DNA of 7,830 nt, taken from NCBI GenBank assembly GCA_027343725.1, contig DAHWKH010000023.1:1-7830 (forward strand). Direction: 5' to 3'. Origin of the DNA: Acidiferrobacteraceae bacterium (GTDB lineage Bacteria; Pseudomonadota; Gammaproteobacteria; Acidiferrobacterales; Acidiferrobacteraceae). Made by a program: the position numbers and the translations under genes. Every line of letters begins with the position of its first letter. The first letter of the stretch is position 1. Below the pieces are notes generated by a model, which was not told the DNA's origin, searched no databases, and was given only the letters and a program-made list of their open reading frames with translations. Positions 5,585 through 7,830 of the stretch are shown piece by piece.

Positions 5585-7830
5585 ATGGACGGTCCCCCGA
5601 ACGACCTCGGGTGTTTCCATTGCGGGCTTCCCTGTCCGCCGGAGGCGCCCTGGGAGCTCGATATCCTGGGCGCGCGCCGGGCCTTTTGTTGCGCCGGTTG
5701 CCGCGAAATCGCCGCCGCCATCGTCGGGCACGGGCTGCAGGACTACTACACGTTGCGCACCGAACGCGGGACCGGGGCACGTGATGCGGTCCCGGACTTT
5801 CTGAAGACGGCCGATCTCTACGATCATCCGGCGATCCAGGAGGGCTTGGTGGCGACACCCGGGGGCCTGGGGACCTCGGAGAAGGAGGTCTCGCTCCTGC
5901 TCGAGGGCATCCGCTGCGCGGCCTGTGTGTGGCTGAACGAACGCCAGATCGCGGCCTTGCCGGGGGTGCGCGCGGTGCACGTGAATTACACCACCCAGCG
6001 GGCCTACGTGCGTTGGGATGAGCACGTCACCCCGTTGAGTGGGATCCTGAAGGCGATCGCCGCGATCGGCTACGTCGCGCACCCTTACAAGCCCGAGGTC
6101 GCGCAAGACGTGTTCGCGCGCAAGCGCCGCGACCTCCTGCATCGCTTCGTGATCGCGGGATCGTTCGGGATGCAGGTCATGATGCTCGCGCTCGCCTTGG
6201 ATATCGGGCCGTCATGGGGCATGTCCGGGCATCTGTTCTGGATCCTGGCGTGGTTGTCGGCCGGGCTCACGCTGCCGATCGTCGCGTATGCCGCGGTCCC
6301 GTTCTTCCGCGGTGCGTGGCACGATCTGAGACAGGGCCGCGCGGGCATGGACCTGCCGATCGCGCTCGGCATCGGCATCGCCTTTAGCGTGAGTCTCGCG
6401 CACACGATCCGCGAACACGGGCCCCTCTATTTCGATTCGGTGTCGATGTTCGCGGCGTTTCTGCTGTTGTCGCGGCTGTTCGAGGATTTGGCGCGCGCAC
6501 GCGCGGCGCGCACGGCGGAACTGCTGACGCACGCGCTCCCGCAGGAGGCCGTGCGCATCAGTCAGGACGGACGCGAGGACAGCGTGCCGGCGTCCTTGGT
6601 GCAGGTGGGGGATCGGTTGCTGGTGCGTCCGGGGGATCGCGTGCCGGCCGACGGCGTCGTCGCCGAGGGCGTCTCGTCGGTCGATGAATCCATCCTCACG
6701 GGCGAGGCGCGCCCGCTCGCGAAGGGCCCCGGGGAAGCGGTGATCGCCGGGAGCGTCAATTGCGAAAGCCCGCTCGTGATCACGGTTCAGCGCGTGGGAC
6801 GCGAGACCGTCCTCTCGACCATCGAAGGCCTGATCGAGCGCGCGCAGCGTGAAAAGCCGCGCCTGACGGCGATCGCGGAACGCGCCGCCTCCGCCTTCGT
6901 GATCGGCATGCTGGTCCTGGCCGCGGCCACCGCCGTCGGCTGGCGGCTCGCGGACCCCGCGCGGGCGCTTCCGGCGACGCTTGCGGTCCTGGTGGTCGCC
7001 TGCCCGTGCGCCTTGTCGCTCGCGATCCCCACGGCATTGGCCGCGGCCACGAACGCCCTCATGCGCATCGGACTCGTGGTCACGCGCTCCGGGGCCCTCG
7101 AGGTCCTGGCGGGCGCCAAGACCGTCGTGTTCGACAAGACCGGGACCTTGACAGAAGGCCGACTGGCGGTCACGGCCGTCCACCCGTGCGCGGACCTCGA
7201 TGCCGAGACGCTGCTCGCGATCGCCTGCGCCTTGGAGCAGCGTTCGGAGCACCCGATCGCCCAGGCCTTCGCGCGCGCGTGTCCGCCGGGACAGACGCGG
7301 CTTGCAGCCGAGGAGGTCACGGCCCGCCCGGGACAGGGTCTCGAGGGGACGATCAACGGGCGGCACTATCGCCTGGGGACGCGGCGCTTTGCGGGCGCCG
7401 CCATGGACGCCCGGGGCCCGTTGCTCGAGGAGGCGAGCGAGGTGTGGCTTGCGCGCGAGGGCTCCGTGCTCGGGGTGTTCGGCCTCTTCGACACCCTGCG
7501 CCCGGGTGTCGAGGACCTGCTCGCGACTTTGCGCCGCCAGGGGCGGCGCGTGGTCCTGTTGTCGGGGGACCGCGCGAGTGCGGTGTCCGCGCTTGCGCGC
7601 ACGCTGTGCGTGGATGAGGCCTACGGGGACTTGCTGCCGGACGAGAAGCTCGCCTGGATCGAGGCGCGCCGGTCCCAGGGGCCCGTCGCCATGGTCGGGG
7701 ACGGGGTCAACGACGCCGCGGCCCTTGCCGCGGCATCGGTCGCGGTGTCCGTCGGGCGGCGCAATGTGCTCGCGGCGCGCAGCGCCGATCTCATCCTTTT
7801 GGGGGATCTTGCGAGCCTCCGGAAGGGCTT
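5585..7830 (+). CDS. ccoI: Copper-translocating P1B-type ATPase, CcoI/FixI type (3' end outside window)
   Basis: This inner-membrane copper pump is needed to assemble the CuB centre of cbb3 oxidases. The window holds 748 residues in one frame, and only the C-terminal end is missing. Residues 1-50 form the Cys-rich N-terminal domain typical of FixI/CcoI (CFHCGLPC and FCCAGC; C10, C13, C17, C35, C36, C39). A heavy-metal-associated domain follows with GIRCAAC (C111, C114). Membrane helices lie at about 187-205, 218-240, 257-273 and 282-298. The actuator loop has TGE (372-374), the metal-site helix has CPC (473-475), the phosphorylation site is DKTGT (D517), the nucleotide domain has SEHP (555-556 region), and the hinge is GDGVND (705-710). 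All key residues are intact. ATG 5585 begins 2 nt after the upstream stop with no clear ribosome site, so it is probably translated by coupling. The N-terminal domain and locus favour CcoI over a general copper exporter. Confidence 0.93.
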   Translation, partial: MDGPPNDLGCFHCGLPCPPEAPWELDILGARRAFCCAGCREIAAAIVGHGLQDYYTLRTERGTGARDAVPDFLKTADLYDHPAIQEGLVATPGGLGTSEKEVSLLLEGIRCAACVWLNERQIAALPGVRAVHVNYTTQRAYVRWDEHVTPLSGILKAIAAIGYVAHPYKPEVAQDVFARKRRDLLHRFVIAGSFGMQVMMLALALDIGPSWGMSGHLFWILAWLSAGLTLPIVAYAAVPFFRGAWHDLRQGRAGMDLPIALGIGIAFSVSLAHTIREHGPLYFDSVSMFAAFLLLSRLFEDLARARAARTAELLTHALPQEAVRISQDGREDSVPASLVQVGDRLLVRPGDRVPADGVVAEGVSSVDESILTGEARPLAKGPGEAVIAGSVNCESPLVITVQRVGRETVLSTIEGLIERAQREKPRLTAIAERAASAFVIGMLVLAAATAVGWRLADPARALPATLAVLVVACPCALSLAIPTALAAATNALMRIGLVVTRSGALEVLAGAKTVVFDKTGTLTEGRLAVTAVHPCADLDAETLLAIACALEQRSEHPIAQAFARACPPGQTRLAAEEVTARPGQGLEGTINGRHYRLGTRRFAGAAMDARGPLLEEASEVWLAREGSVLGVFGLFDTLRPGVEDLLATLRRQGRRVVLLSGDRASAVSALARTLCVDEAYGDLLPDEKLAWIEARRSQGPVAMVGDGVNDAAALAAASVAVSVGRRNVLAARSADLILLGDLASLRKG

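Noticed and set aside
6212..7366. 384-codon minus-strand frame opposite ccoI
   Set aside because: It has the same kind of Arg-rich composition without domain signatures and lies fully inside a P-type ATPase whose motifs are all intact on the + strand.

Overview
The window looks like chromosome of a GC-rich, respiring proteobacterium. Genes are tightly packed on the + strand, and it carries a divergent C-family (cbb3-type) haem-copper oxidase locus. I cannot name the species. The divergent oxidase and GC content would fit a sulfur- or iron-oxidising gammaproteobacterium or a relative, but that is only an impression.

Layout. 1-669 is the 3' end of threonine synthase (thrC), unrelated to what follows. 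670-1174 is a 505-base intergenic region. It holds a GC hairpin just after thrC, an unexpectedly AT-rich patch (about 890-1010) with small dyads, and a perfect FNR/ANR/FixK-type box (TTGAT-N4-ATCAA, 1044-1057) upstream of the oxidase operon. 1175-4898 holds the oxidase genes. These are ccoN (catalytic subunit), a single gene joining CcoO to two CcoP-like cytochrome c domains (three CxxCH haem sites), and then five very short genes for single-pass membrane proteins, four of them shorter than 70 codons. 4914-5582 encodes a SafE/DsbD_2-type membrane protein, and 5585 to the window edge encodes a CcoI-type copper P1B-ATPase, cut off by the window end.

How they fit together. Spacing is 2-15 nt or overlapping everywhere except a 45-nt gap containing a strong hairpin (4663-4684), so 1175-7830 reads as one operon or two closely coupled ones. 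CcoN reduces oxygen at haem b3/CuB, the tri-haem CcoO-CcoP fusion feeds it electrons, and the SafE-like protein and CcoI probably supply or handle copper for the CuB site. The FNR box predicts induction at low oxygen.

Most unusual points. The CcoO-CcoP fusion has lost the CcoP membrane anchor. CcoN departs from the family at normally conserved active-site surroundings (HD instead of HN, Gln instead of Glu in the EGP motif). A set of unrecognised mini membrane proteins, two of them apparent tandem paralogues, sits where ccoQ, ccoG and ccoH would be expected. Together these suggest a variant cbb3-like oxidase with a non-standard small-subunit set.
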